Below are positions 48,857-58,365 of a stretch of DNA of 64,000 bases, piece by piece. Made by a program: the position numbers and the translations under genes. The stretch's first letter is position 1. Each line of letters begins with the position of its first letter. The DNA lies in the NCBI GenBank assembly GCA_938035525.1, contig CALHOI010000020.1, positions 1-64,000 on the forward strand. The letters are read 5' to 3'. Source of the DNA: an uncultured Granulosicoccaceae bacterium (GTDB taxonomy: Bacteria; Pseudomonadota; Gammaproteobacteria; Granulosicoccales; Granulosicoccaceae). The notes under the pieces were generated by a model. That model did no database searches, was not told the origin of the DNA, and saw nothing but the letters and a program-made list of their open reading frames with translations.

Positions 48857-48885
48857 ACTTTACTACGGTCGATTTTCTTACTCAA
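48857..48885 (-). promoter_or_regulatory. Possible promoter of the sugar-import locus
   Basis: In the 233-base gap before the binding-protein gene, minus-strand TTGAGT (48885-48880) and TAAAGT (48862-48857) are 17 bases apart, a moderate sigma70 match. No clear regulator palindrome or CRP site was seen, and no regulator gene lies in the locus. Confidence 0.3.
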
Positions 48886-48983
48886 AGCAAAATAAATAGT
48901 TTCCGGTGGAAATACTAGGTAAAGAGCTAATGGCATTACTGGCATTTGAAAATGAATATGCCAACCGCAACGCATACGTCAAT

Positions 48984-50837
48984 TTACTGTGTCTGTGGCA
49001 GGAACCCGCCGGATTGGCGTTGCCAAAGCTGCGCGTACAGAGAACCCTGGGCGACGAGTTCGCTGTGTGTACCTTGTTCGATAATTCGCCCATCGTCCAT
49101 GACCACTAAATTATCCATCATGGCGATCGTCGATAAACGATGCGCAATGGCAATCACTGTTTTACCTTGCATCAGTGCAGACAAGTTATCTTGTATTGCC
49201 GCTTCCACTTCGCTGTCCAAAGCTGACGTGGCCTCGTCCAGCACAAGGATGGGTGCGTTTTTTAAAAACATTCTGGCAATAGCAATGCGCTGCCTTTGCC
49301 CTCCAGAGAGCTTGACCCCACGCTCACCAACCTGGGCGTCGTATGCTTTGCGACCCTTGGCATCAACAAGACTGGTAATAAACTCATGCGCGTTAGCACG
49401 AGTTGCGGCGCTAATAACTTGCTCAATGCTGGCATCGGGTTGGCCATAGGCAATGTTGTCGAATACAGAGCGATGCAGCAAGGAGGTATCTTGGGTGACA
49501 ACACCTATCTGCTGACGTAGGGACTCCTGTTTTACCGACGCTATGTCAGTGCCATCGATACGCACCACACCCTCTTCAACATCGTACAATCGCATCAACA
49601 AATTAGTTAAGGTCGTTTTTCCCGCACCACTGCGGCCAACAAGACCGATTTTCTGACCACCGTCGATTTTTAAAGAAATGTTTTCAATAGCGCCAGTTTC
49701 TTTGCCGTAGTGAAAACGCACTCTGTCAAATTCGATGGACCCTTGTGGCACTGCCAGTTCTCCCGAATCCTCGATATCTTTGATTTCGTTATCTTGTGAA
49801 ATCATATTCATGCCATCGTAGGCAACGCCAATACTTTCAAACAAATGCGAAAGCTCCCACATTATCCAGTGCGACATACTTTGAAATCTAAGCACCAGAC
49901 CCACTGCCACAGCAACGGCACCTACGCTAATACTGCCGTTCAACCATAAGGAAATAGAGACCCAGCCAACACTGAATAACAAAGCACCGTTAAGCAGTAG
50001 TAGCGATGATATAAACCCGGTAGACAGGCGCATTTGTGGATGAACGGTATCGAGAAACAGCTGCATGCTATCTTTTGCATAACGTGCTTCGCGGCCACTA
50101 TGCGCAAATAGCTTTACCGTCATGATATTGGTGTAACTGTCAACCACTCGCCCTGTCATTTCAGAACGTGCATCAGCTTGCTTTCTGGCTATCGCCTTTA
50201 GACGAGGTAAAAAGAACTTAAGCAGTAGCACATAAACAAACACCCAAACAACAAAGGGTACTAATAACCAGCCATCAAAGCTGGCTACCAACACCATGGC
50301 CGATAAGAAGGTCATGAACACGTACACCATGGTGTCGAGCATTTTCATGACTGTTTCGCGTATCGCCAAAGATGTTTGCATGACTTTGGTCGCCACTCGC
50401 CCGGCAAATTCATCCTGAAAAAACGAGTAGCTTTGTCCCAATATATAACGATGCACTTGCCAGCGAATCGCCATTGGATAATTACCGATGATGGTTTGAT
50501 GGACAACCAGGGAATGCACAAAACCAACCGATGGCAGCAACACCAAAATAATCAGCCCAATCCAGATGAGCGTGCCTGACTCTCGTTGCAAAAAGGTATC
50601 GCGACTGGATTCGCTGAGCCAGTCCACTAAGTTACCAAGATAGTTGAATAAACTGACTTCAAGAATGGAAAGCAGCGCCGTAAGCAAAGCCATGACCAGC
50701 AGCCACGGCCAGATATCACGCGAGTAATGCCAGATAAAAGGCATGAGCTTGCCAGGCGGTCGCGTTGCAGGTGCCTGCGGAAACGGCGCTACAAACGATT
50801 CAAAAAACGTAAAAATGCGCTCAATAAGGCTAGTCAT
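48984..50837 (-). CDS. ABC exporter (fused membrane and ATPase domains)
   Basis: 617 residues. Type-I exporter membrane domain with six segments (about 30-350), then ATPase: Walker A GRSGAGKTT, signature LSGGQRQRIAIARMFL, Walker B ILVLDEATSALDS, switch IAHRLSTI. Works as a homodimer or with a partner; substrate unknown (lipid or drug). No accessory membrane-fusion gene is adjacent. Same strand as the sugar locus but a distinct gene type. Confidence 0.92.
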   Translation of the reverse strand: MTSLIERIFTFFESFVAPFPQAPATRPPGKLMPFIWHYSRDIWPWLLVMALLTALLSILEVSLFNYLGNLVDWLSESSRDTFLQRESGTLIWIGLIILVLLPSVGFVHSLVVHQTIIGNYPMAIRWQVHRYILGQSYSFFQDEFAGRVATKVMQTSLAIRETVMKMLDTMVYVFMTFLSAMVLVASFDGWLLVPFVVWVFVYVLLLKFFLPRLKAIARKQADARSEMTGRVVDSYTNIMTVKLFAHSGREARYAKDSMQLFLDTVHPQMRLSTGFISSLLLLNGALLFSVGWVSISLWLNGSISVGAVAVAVGLVLRFQSMSHWIMWELSHLFESIGVAYDGMNMISQDNEIKDIEDSGELAVPQGSIEFDRVRFHYGKETGAIENISLKIDGGQKIGLVGRSGAGKTTLTNLLMRLYDVEEGVVRIDGTDIASVKQESLRQQIGVVTQDTSLLHRSVFDNIAYGQPDASIEQVISAATRANAHEFITSLVDAKGRKAYDAQVGERGVKLSGGQRQRIAIARMFLKNAPILVLDEATSALDSEVEAAIQDNLSALMQGKTVIAIAHRLSTIAMMDNLVVMDDGRIIEQGTHSELVAQGSLYAQLWQRQSGGFLPQTQ

Positions 50838-50914
50838 TTAACCAATGCCAACAATGTTACTCGTCGTCTTTTTAACAAATGGGCTGGTGTCCAATACCAA
50901 GTCGAATCACTTAA

Positions 50915-51490
50915 CTATAAATCCGGTGCTGCCGGTAGAGGCGACGTCGACTGATTAATATGATTGGTTATGTTAGTGAAAAAAATGGTGCTCATTGCCA
51001 TGCATAAGTCGACAAGATTTTCGTCGCTGAGCCCGGCGCTACGAGCCTCGTCCAGCAAGTGTTGATCAAGCGTGCCGGGCTGCTGAAACAATGCATTCAC
51101 AAGTTGAACCAGGCTATCAGTGCGTTCGTCGCCCGTTGGCCTGGCCTGCCGAATTAACAGTTGGTCGTCTTTGGTGATGCCGGCCTTGCCCGCTTTAAAT
51201 GTGTGTATTGACAGGCAATATTCACACTGTGTCAACTCGCTGACAAGCAATTTTATGCTCTCTAAGTCTTTTGCATCCAGGGAACCAGCCTGCAAAGCGG
51301 CTTCCATCAGCAGGTAAGTACGCAGCGCAGGCTCGCTGTTAGCAAATTGAAGATACACCTCGGCGAGCCGGCCATCCGTACGCACTGGCTCTAACGCCGA
51401 CAAAGTGGCATCAGAAAGGGCAGATTCCTTGCAGGTTGACAGACGAGGCACGATAGCTTTCACTCTGGTTTGGTTTTCTCCATTATGCAT
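50915..51490 (-). CDS. Carboxymuconolactone decarboxylase/AhpD-family protein
   Basis: About 191 residues from the ATG at 51490. The redox motif CEYCLSIH (CxxC plus His) is that of AhpD-like peroxidase partners; MEAALQAGSLDAKDLESIKLLVSELTQ before it fits the family. May reduce peroxides or serve as a thiol partner. Its start overlaps head-to-head with plsB; the GTG at 51463 would avoid that. Confidence 0.85.
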   Translation of the reverse strand: MHNGENQTRVKAIVPRLSTCKESALSDATLSALEPVRTDGRLAEVYLQFANSEPALRTYLLMEAALQAGSLDAKDLESIKLLVSELTQCEYCLSIHTFKAGKAGITKDDQLLIRQARPTGDERTDSLVQLVNALFQQPGTLDQHLLDEARSAGLSDENLVDLCMAMSTIFFTNITNHINQSTSPLPAAPDL

Positions 51491-54028
51491 CAAGGTTTGT
51501 ACAAGCTAATTGAAAATAGTATTACCAAGACTTTGTCCGCCTGGGTAAAGCCTGATGTATTGCCCCTGCAACCAATGGGGCTATTAAACCCTGACTTACC
51601 CGTTCTTTACGTGCTTGAATCGGGCGGGCTTGCTGATCGTGCTGCTCTGGACATCATCTGCCAGCAGCACGGCTTGCCAGCGCCATCCAATACACTACAC
51701 TACGGTTCAGCCACCGAATCCAGTTCGGTCGACGTACTTAAGCACCGACGTGGATTAATTTTTAGAAGACACCGCTTGGTTAAGTCACAACGACTAAGCC
51801 GGTTAATCGCCACCCGAGTCTCTGACGAACCAGGTGAACTTCAGATCGTACCCGTCGCAGTTTACTGGGGGCGCGCTCCTGGCAAGGAGCAATCTGTCTG
51901 GACATTATTTTTCAGTGAGAACTGGCAAATTGGTAGCCGTACCCGCAAGTTGATTACCACACTGCTTTACGGTCGAGACACCCTGCTGGCCATCAGCGAA
52001 CCCCTGTCTTTAGATGCACTGATCAACAGCGAGAACGAATCAAACAAAGCACCCGACGCACAATCCGACAAGGCGTTAAATTCTGAATTATTGCAGCGAA
52101 AGCTATCCAGAATTTTACGCGTGCATTTCCGGCAAAGACGCATAGCAAGCCTGGGACCTGATCAATCTCATCGTCGCATGCTTGTTGGCCACGTGCTAAC
52201 TGACCCAGGCGTTCGTCAATCAATTTTAGATACCAGCGAAAAGGAAAACAAAAAATTTGAGCGAGTAGAACAACGCGCGCACAAGTACGCTATGGAAATT
52301 GCCGCTGATGTTTCCTACCCAACTGTACGAGTATTACACCGTGTTATGAATCGGCTGTGGACCGAACTCTATGATGGTGTAAAACTGCACGGCATACATC
52401 GCTTAAAGTCGGTTGCCGATGGGCGAGAACTGGTGTACGTGCCCTGCCACCGTAGTCATATAGATTATTTGCTGTTGTCTTACATTCTGTATATCAATGG
52501 CTTCTCCTTGCCACATATTGCTGCGGGTATTAACTTGAATCTGCCTGTGGTCGGTGGTTTGCTGCGCCGCGGTGGAGCGTTTTTCTTAAGGCGCAGCTTC
52601 GCGGGCAATCCGCTCTATGCCGCCGTGTTTAATGCTTACTTGAAAGAAATACTGCAGCGAGGACACGCACTGGAGTATTTTGTGGAAGGCGGACGCAGTC
52701 GAACCGGCCGTTCGCTACCACCAAAGGGTGGCATGCTGGCCATGACAGCACACGCCTATTTACGCAATCCGCGAACACCCGTTGTGTTTATTCCCGTGTA
52801 TTTTGGTTATGAGCGTTTGCTTGAAGGTCGCGCCTTCACCAGCGAACTGGCAGGAGGCAAAAAACAAAAAGAAACGGTATTCGCCTTATTAAAGTCTCTG
52901 AAAACCTTACGCGAAGAATATGGCAACGTGCACGTCAATTTTGGCACTCCCATCGAACTCAATCATTTACTGGACCAACATAATGCACAATGGCGAGACG
53001 AGGACATCGAGCTAACCAGACCTGACTGGTTAAAGACAGTGGTAGATGAACTTGGCAACACTATTATGCAAAACATCAATGATGCCGTTTGCGTTACCCC
53101 TATTAGCTTGCTGGCTATGGGCTTGTTGTCGACCCGCAATGGTAAGCTGGGCAAGCCAGAGCTGATTGAGCAAATGCGTCTTTACCACAACTTATTCACA
53201 GCAGCGGCCGCTGATACAACCGCCGTTATACCGCCTATTGATTTCGAACAGGCTATTGATCACGGCATTAAACTTGGCTTCATTGAAACCAGTGATGACC
53301 CATTGGGCGCACTGGTATCCATTAGAACTGGCATGGCAGCACCGTTAACTTACTTTAGTAACAACGTACAACACCTTATAACCGTACCGTCCTTGCTGGC
53401 ATGTTGCTTTACAGGCGCGGCCAATCAATCCAAGAGTGATTTGCTTAAATTGGTAGAGTACGCACTACCGTTTCTGAAAAACGAATTATATCTACCTAAC
53501 GAAAAGTCCGAGCAAGCTTTAGATGATGCGCTCGAAACCTTAATGCACTGCAGGCTCATTAAGTGTGAGCAATCCGTTGAAGATGGGCAAAGCTATCGTC
53601 GTGCCAGTGCCGGGTCAAGTGAGGCAGTGGCCCTGATGCAACTGGCCGAGTCTGTTATGCCCGCACTGGAAAGGTATTTTTTGGCTGCTGCAGTGTTGGT
53701 ACAACACGGTGAAAAAGGGTTACTGCTAAGTGAATTAGAGGAGCGTTGTCGTGTCTGCGCCGAACGCTTGGGTTTAACGCACGGCCGAAACGCTCAAGAC
53801 CTGTTCGACAAGCACTTGCATCGCGCCATGGTCGACACATTGGGTCAATCGAACTACGCCATAGTTGACGAGCAACCCAATGGCGATAAAACAATCGCGC
53901 CAACGCCAACATTGTTGAAATTGGCCCAGGACACACGGAACCTGGTTTCAGAAAACATGCGCCACGCTATTTTGCATGCGGCCAGCCGTTTCACTGAAGA
54001 TTCGCCTGCGGCTGTTGCTACTCGGTAA
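51485..54028 (+). CDS. plsB: Glycerol-3-phosphate 1-O-acyltransferase
   Basis: About 847 residues from the ATG at 51485 (MHQGLYKL); a TTG at 51470 adds five. E. coli PlsB is 807. Inner-membrane enzyme making lysophosphatidate, the first step of phospholipid synthesis. Motifs in order: catalytic HRSHIDYLLLS (HX4D), GAFFLRRSF, FVEGGRSRTGR, and VFIPVYFGYE. The N-terminal MGLLNPDLPVLYVLESGGLADRAAL is also PlsB-like. Divergent from the CMD gene with overlapping starts and no clear ribosome-binding site. Confidence 0.96.
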   Translation: MHQGLYKLIENSITKTLSAWVKPDVLPLQPMGLLNPDLPVLYVLESGGLADRAALDIICQQHGLPAPSNTLHYGSATESSSVDVLKHRRGLIFRRHRLVKSQRLSRLIATRVSDEPGELQIVPVAVYWGRAPGKEQSVWTLFFSENWQIGSRTRKLITTLLYGRDTLLAISEPLSLDALINSENESNKAPDAQSDKALNSELLQRKLSRILRVHFRQRRIASLGPDQSHRRMLVGHVLTDPGVRQSILDTSEKENKKFERVEQRAHKYAMEIAADVSYPTVRVLHRVMNRLWTELYDGVKLHGIHRLKSVADGRELVYVPCHRSHIDYLLLSYILYINGFSLPHIAAGINLNLPVVGGLLRRGGAFFLRRSFAGNPLYAAVFNAYLKEILQRGHALEYFVEGGRSRTGRSLPPKGGMLAMTAHAYLRNPRTPVVFIPVYFGYERLLEGRAFTSELAGGKKQKETVFALLKSLKTLREEYGNVHVNFGTPIELNHLLDQHNAQWRDEDIELTRPDWLKTVVDELGNTIMQNINDAVCVTPISLLAMGLLSTRNGKLGKPELIEQMRLYHNLFTAAAADTTAVIPPIDFEQAIDHGIKLGFIETSDDPLGALVSIRTGMAAPLTYFSNNVQHLITVPSLLACCFTGAANQSKSDLLKLVEYALPFLKNELYLPNEKSEQALDDALETLMHCRLIKCEQSVEDGQSYRRASAGSSEAVALMQLAESVMPALERYFLAAAVLVQHGEKGLLLSELEERCRVCAERLGLTHGRNAQDLFDKHLHRAMVDTLGQSNYAIVDEQPNGDKTIAPTPTLLKLAQDTRNLVSENMRHAILHAASRFTEDSPAAVATR

Positions 54029-54058
54029 CCTATTCGGGTACTGGCGGCGGTACATTTA

Positions 54059-55417
54059 GTGCACTATCAGAACTCTACCTTCCGCAATACGCTGCTAAAT
54101 ACTGTTATGCATAGACTCCCAGCCATTTTCATTTGTTCATTATTCAGCACATTAATAAGCGCACCAGCACTAGCGGTTGATGCACGCTCTGCAGCCTTAG
54201 GCGGGTCTGCCATAGCCAACGGCAAGGGCGTGCACGGCGCACTGGAAAATCCGTCTTCATTGATGAAGATGCAACGCGAGCAACAGCGCATGCATTTTCA
54301 TCTGGGTGTCAGCACAGATCTTCAGGATGACGGTGGGTATATCAGTGCGGCATTGGATAACGAATCACTACCCGGCGATCTGGATAGTGAAATAGACAAC
54401 TTAAGCAACAGCACCCTCTCCTGCGACGAGAACAGCAGTCTGGATAGTGTCTGTGTATCAGACACGCAACGTTTATCTGAACTTTCAACCAAGGTGCTGG
54501 CGATATTAAATGATGTTGACGGTAAACCCTTTAGGGCCACGGCCGCAGCCGATTTCGGCGTAGCGTACACGCAATCCAGCATACCCATTGCCATTCATTA
54601 TCGACAAACTGTGACAGGTGCCGCCACCACAAACGTGTCTGCTAACGACCTTGCCTACATTGAAACGTTCGCCACCGTGCTGGCCGATGATGTTATTACC
54701 GTTCAGGAAATTGCCACTAGCGCGCCACTGGCTTTATCGGATGACGGCCAAACACTTGTTGTCCAACAACCCGAGGATGTACTTGATTCCGAGGGGCAAA
54801 CCAGTGCACTTATTAGAGAACAATTGGGACTGAGTATCGCAGGCGGTGTGAACATAGCCGGGTTCAATATCGATTTAGGCCTCACGCCAAAGTTCTCAGA
54901 GTTGCGGGCCGCGAGCCTGAGTGCGGCAATCGGCGATCGCTTCGACGACGAAACCGATACGTTTGAATCCCGCTTTGAAGAAAACGAAGTCGTCGATACG
55001 GCTTTTAATATGGACATGGGTGCCAGCATGAACCTGACATCGATTCCAGTAAGGGTTTCTTTGGTTGCGCGTAACATGATCACTGAATCTATAACAACCA
55101 GAGAGAACTTTACTTTTGAAACCACACCGCAGCTGATCGTCGGTGGCGCACTATCACTGCCAGCGGTAACGGTTTCCGCTGACCTCGCCTTAAACGAGGC
55201 AAAACTGGACAACCTGGATACTCAAATACTGGCTGTTGGCGTAGAAATGGGAGGTCGATTACTTGGACTACGTGCTGGTATTAGCCACGATACCGCTCGA
55301 ACCGCCGATGCAACTGCCCTTAGCTTGGGTTTTAGCCTGGGACCAGTGCATATCGGTGGTCGCCTTACTGAAAGAGAATCAGCGCAAGCGGGTGCACAGA
55401 TCGCATTTAGCTTTTAG
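54059..55417 (+). CDS. TraF_2-like outer-membrane protein
   Basis: 452 residues. An N-terminal signal peptide (LPAIFICSLFSTLISAPALAV) is followed by DARSAALGGSAIANGKGVHGALENPSSL, the start typical of the 'conjugal transfer TraF-like' family (PF13729), which is widespread outside plasmids. The rest is alternating beta strands, ending in Phe as many outer-membrane barrels do (QIAFSF). Function unknown. Thirty bases after plsB on the same strand; a role in conjugation is not implied. Confidence 0.85.
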   Translation: MHYQNSTFRNTLLNTVMHRLPAIFICSLFSTLISAPALAVDARSAALGGSAIANGKGVHGALENPSSLMKMQREQQRMHFHLGVSTDLQDDGGYISAALDNESLPGDLDSEIDNLSNSTLSCDENSSLDSVCVSDTQRLSELSTKVLAILNDVDGKPFRATAAADFGVAYTQSSIPIAIHYRQTVTGAATTNVSANDLAYIETFATVLADDVITVQEIATSAPLALSDDGQTLVVQQPEDVLDSEGQTSALIREQLGLSIAGGVNIAGFNIDLGLTPKFSELRAASLSAAIGDRFDDETDTFESRFEENEVVDTAFNMDMGASMNLTSIPVRVSLVARNMITESITTRENFTFETTPQLIVGGALSLPAVTVSADLALNEAKLDNLDTQILAVGVEMGGRLLGLRAGISHDTARTADATALSLGFSLGPVHIGGRLTERESAQAGAQIAFSF

Positions 55418-55425
55418 GGTGTCAA

Positions 55426-55478
55426 GTCTTTTAAATTAAAGACAAATTTCTCATCATTGGTTTTAATTAAAAACCAAT
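55426..55478. terminator. Candidate bidirectional terminator between convergent genes
   Basis: Two A/T-rich inverted repeats lie between the TraF_2-like and spermidine-synthase-like genes: GTCTTT(TAAATT)AAAGAC at 55426-55443 and a nine-base perfect stem ATTGGTTTT/AAAACCAAT at 55456-55478, the latter overlapping the end of the minus-strand gene. Confidence 0.4.
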
Positions 55479-56206
55479 GCTCTTCTGACAACCCATCTGG
55501 CTGCCTGTTTCATTGCCGGTGACAGGTTGCTTTCGTTTAAGTGGGTTAACCATTGACTGGATAACACCGGTCGCTTAAAAAACACACCAATGGTGTTTTC
55601 ATACTCCGGTGAACTCCAGCGGTAGCCTTGTACAAATCCTGAAGCGGCAAACGCAGGTACTGCTGCCAACAGTTCTCCACGGGTAATACAGTTGGCAACG
55701 AGAATTCCCTCGGGGTCTAATATATTGTTTAGATGCTCTAGCCATGGTGCATCCAATGCCTGTATACGCATCGGTTCATTGTTCGAATGACCAAAAAGAT
55801 CATCAATGATCAGATCAAAACGCGCACCTGAATACTGCTTCACCCAACTAATAGCGTCTGCATGTTCAATCTGTACATTGGCTTGTGTCACACCAAACCA
55901 TTTTCTCGCAATGTGTATATGCATGGAGTCTATTTCCACTGCAACGAGAGAATCAAAGTTCAGTAGCGTTTGAAGCTGACGGACACCAGCACCACCACCT
56001 AAACCTAACACCAGAACACGTCGGCATTGAGCTGGTGGCCTGTACAAACATGGCAAGCTCAAACAATCCCAGATGGCACCGGCAAACGGCCTGTCGGGAT
56101 TCCATTGAGAATGAAATACACCATTACTGTACAAACGAATAGACTGGCCGGCATTACGCACAGAATAAAGCGTACCTTTTACCGATTTCTCCCACAGCAC
56201 GCCCAT
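55463..56206 (-). CDS. Spermidine-synthase-like methyltransferase-fold protein
   Basis: 247 residues. Rossmann fold with VLVLGLGGGAGVRQL (cofactor loop), VAVEIDSMHIHIARKWFG and FDLIIDDLFGHSNNEP, the order of the spermidine/spermine synthase family. The usual N-terminal domain is reduced to ~70 residues. True polyamine synthesis is uncertain because many such proteins act on other substrates. Stands alone between convergent and divergent plus-strand genes. Confidence 0.8.
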   Translation of the reverse strand: MGVLWEKSVKGTLYSVRNAGQSIRLYSNGVFHSQWNPDRPFAGAIWDCLSLPCLYRPPAQCRRVLVLGLGGGAGVRQLQTLLNFDSLVAVEIDSMHIHIARKWFGVTQANVQIEHADAISWVKQYSGARFDLIIDDLFGHSNNEPMRIQALDAPWLEHLNNILDPEGILVANCITRGELLAAVPAFAASGFVQGYRWSSPEYENTIGVFFKRPVLSSQWLTHLNESNLSPAMKQAARWVVRRALVFN

Positions 56207-56318
56207 TTACAGATTTTCTCTTGTCGGTAACTATAAGCATTGTAAATCAACCACCAAAAAGCGCACGAATTCAAGCCTAAACCTGTCGTGATCGCACAGT
56301 CTATGGCAGACTTCGTAC

Positions 56319-57818
56319 ATGAGATCGCAGTCCCCACACCGTGCCATCGGCACGCTACTGTTTGCCAGCTTGCTCGCTATGGCTTGCACCGAAAAAGCAC
56401 CGGAGCATAGTCAATTATCCAAGCCGCCACCACCGGCAACACAAATGGCGTCAAACACCCAGATTCACCAAAGCAGGCTTAGCACCAGAGCGCGAATAGC
56501 CTATAGCGACCTAACTGAGCTGGCCCAAGAAGCTGTTCCGGCCGAGCACACCGATACCGGCAAACAGAAAATCTGTAAAAAAGTACTGGGCTTAAAACTA
56601 TGTGGTAACGCGCGATGGAACTACACCGTATTAAGAGAGGGTGACATTCAGATTAGCGGTAACAACGACTTTATTGCCATTAATTTGCCAATGCGGTTTT
56701 TCGGTGATGCGGGCATTGGCGGTGACGTGGCAAAAGTGCTTAATATCAATGCCATGAAATTTGATGGCGCGATGCAAGCGCAAGTGCTACTGAAACTGGA
56801 TTTACAGGAAAACTGGTGCCCGACGATTACATCTGACGTTAGCTACCAGTGGACCAGCGCACCCAAACTGGAGTGGGCTGCCGGTATCGACATCAACCTT
56901 GAAGACAGATTAGACAAAGCGATTAAAAAACAGCTGGCCAATTTGCAAGCCAAAGCAACTGAGGCAATCGATTGCGAACAGGTACGCCAGTCTATACAAG
57001 CCCAATGGACACAGCACAGCATTCCACTGGACCTGCCTGGCAATGAAACCATGTATTTGAATATCGAGCCCGAAGGGTTTTCATTCTCGGGTATCAGAAC
57101 TGAAGCCGACAAACTCGGGCTGGCGTTTTCACTTGATGCTAAAACCAGTGTACAGAATCAAGCTCTGCCTAAAGAGGCTCTGACCCTACCCGCTTTGGCC
57201 CGCTCTGAGTATCAGCCAGGGCATACGACTTTCAATATTTTAGTGCGAGCAGGCTATGACCAGCTTCAGTCAATTGCAGCAGAACAAATACAGGGTAAAA
57301 CGTTTTCAGAATCCAGCCCTGCCGGGGATGTTAGTGTCACCATTGATATGTTGCAGTTATCAGGCAACCCCGATGGGGTCACTGTCGAGCTTGGATTTCG
57401 AGCCAGGTTGCCAGGCAAGAAACTCGAAACACCGGGCAATGTTTACCTAACAGCCACTCCGGTGCTCGATGCATTTAGTCAAACCGTGAAATTAACTGAC
57501 ATCTCGTTATCCAATGTGCTGGACAGTAAGTTGTGGACAGCGTTAGCCAAAGTATTTGAAGGTCAGATTATTGAGCAGATTCAAGACAACGCGGTATTCG
57601 CACTTGGACCTAAATTAAGCCAAGTGGCATCGATGCTTGAGACTCAACTGGCTGACCCTGCACGCACAGGTGGTCTGCAAATTGATTCACCAAAGGTTGA
57701 AGTGGTTTTGCAAAGCTTGATTCCAGAGCAAGAAAATCTGGCCGCCTTACTCAAAGTAGAAACGCAGCTGGATGTAGACGTGCCAATTAAAACCCTGTAT
57801 CAATCCAGCCGCAAGTAA
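56319..57818 (+). CDS. DUF4403-family lipoprotein
   Basis: 499 residues. Lipoprotein signal (LLFASLLAMACTEKAPE, Cys in the lipobox). The body fits DUF4403: repeated beta-rich halves, FIAINLPMRFFGDAGIGG, KLDLQENWCPTITSDVSY, DIQLEDRLDKAIKKQL-type amphipathic helix, and IDSPKVEVVLQSLIPEQENL. The family resembles lipid-binding BPI/TULIP-like proteins in layout, which is a suggestion only. Function unknown. Confidence 0.82.
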   Translation: MRSQSPHRAIGTLLFASLLAMACTEKAPEHSQLSKPPPPATQMASNTQIHQSRLSTRARIAYSDLTELAQEAVPAEHTDTGKQKICKKVLGLKLCGNARWNYTVLREGDIQISGNNDFIAINLPMRFFGDAGIGGDVAKVLNINAMKFDGAMQAQVLLKLDLQENWCPTITSDVSYQWTSAPKLEWAAGIDINLEDRLDKAIKKQLANLQAKATEAIDCEQVRQSIQAQWTQHSIPLDLPGNETMYLNIEPEGFSFSGIRTEADKLGLAFSLDAKTSVQNQALPKEALTLPALARSEYQPGHTTFNILVRAGYDQLQSIAAEQIQGKTFSESSPAGDVSVTIDMLQLSGNPDGVTVELGFRARLPGKKLETPGNVYLTATPVLDAFSQTVKLTDISLSNVLDSKLWTALAKVFEGQIIEQIQDNAVFALGPKLSQVASMLETQLADPARTGGLQIDSPKVEVVLQSLIPEQENLAALLKVETQLDVDVPIKTLYQSSRK

Positions 57819-57830
57819 ACCAAGCCTCAG

Positions 57831-57872
57831 CTAAGTTAAGACCGGCTAAGTTAAGACCGGCTAAAAGTTAAG
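57831..57872. repeat. 15 bp tandem repeat after the DUF4403 gene
   Basis: CTAAGTTAAGACCGG at 57831-57845 and 57846-57860, then a degraded third copy (57861-57872) that contains the stop of the minus-strand gene at 57868. Confidence 0.85.
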
Positions 57873-58365
57873 TCGATGTATCGCTTGGTTTGCGATTAAT
57901 AATAACTAGCACTAAGCCAAGTATCAGCACAGACACCGCCGCCTTGAACAAGCTGCCGCCATCACTTTGCCCCTGGTGCAAAACCTCGATACCCAGCGGA
58001 GAAAACAGATGGAAAAACACAGCGCCTGACATAACCATGGCGGCCATAAGTCCACCGATTTGATGCCATCGCCGTCTAAGCGGTTCAAACAACTTGCCTG
58101 AAGAACGGTTTTTAATCCACAGCACGATGGGCGTTAGCAATATTAATGACGTGAGTAATTCGAACCCACCGACAACATAAGAACCCACATTGCTAAACAA
58201 GTTACCAACAGTGTCGCCCAAAAACGTACCCAGCCAACCACCGATGGTGCCAAAGATATGTTGCGTATCTGGGTGAAGGGTAAATTTATACGGCAATGAA
58301 CCCAGGAAGATGTAGCAAATCCAGAGCACAATCAACCAAGAAACAACGGGTATGACTTTATTCAT
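57868..58365 (-). CDS. Small four-segment membrane protein
   Basis: 165 residues with about four membrane segments (VIPVVSWLIVLWICYIFLG, YVVGGFELLTSLILLTPIVLWI, GLMAAMVMSGAVFFHLFSPL, AAVSVLILGLVLVII). The pattern recalls DoxX-like proteins, but a family is not certain. Its ATG overlaps the TerB-like gene's stop by four bases, so they are coupled. Confidence 0.75.
   Translation of the reverse strand: MNKVIPVVSWLIVLWICYIFLGSLPYKFTLHPDTQHIFGTIGGWLGTFLGDTVGNLFSNVGSYVVGGFELLTSLILLTPIVLWIKNRSSGKLFEPLRRRWHQIGGLMAAMVMSGAVFFHLFSPLGIEVLHQGQSDGGSLFKAAVSVLILGLVLVIINRKPSDTST

Noticed and set aside
54059-55417. TraF-like gene as evidence of a conjugative element
   Set aside because: PF13729-type proteins are common chromosomal outer-membrane proteins, and no other transfer gene is nearby.
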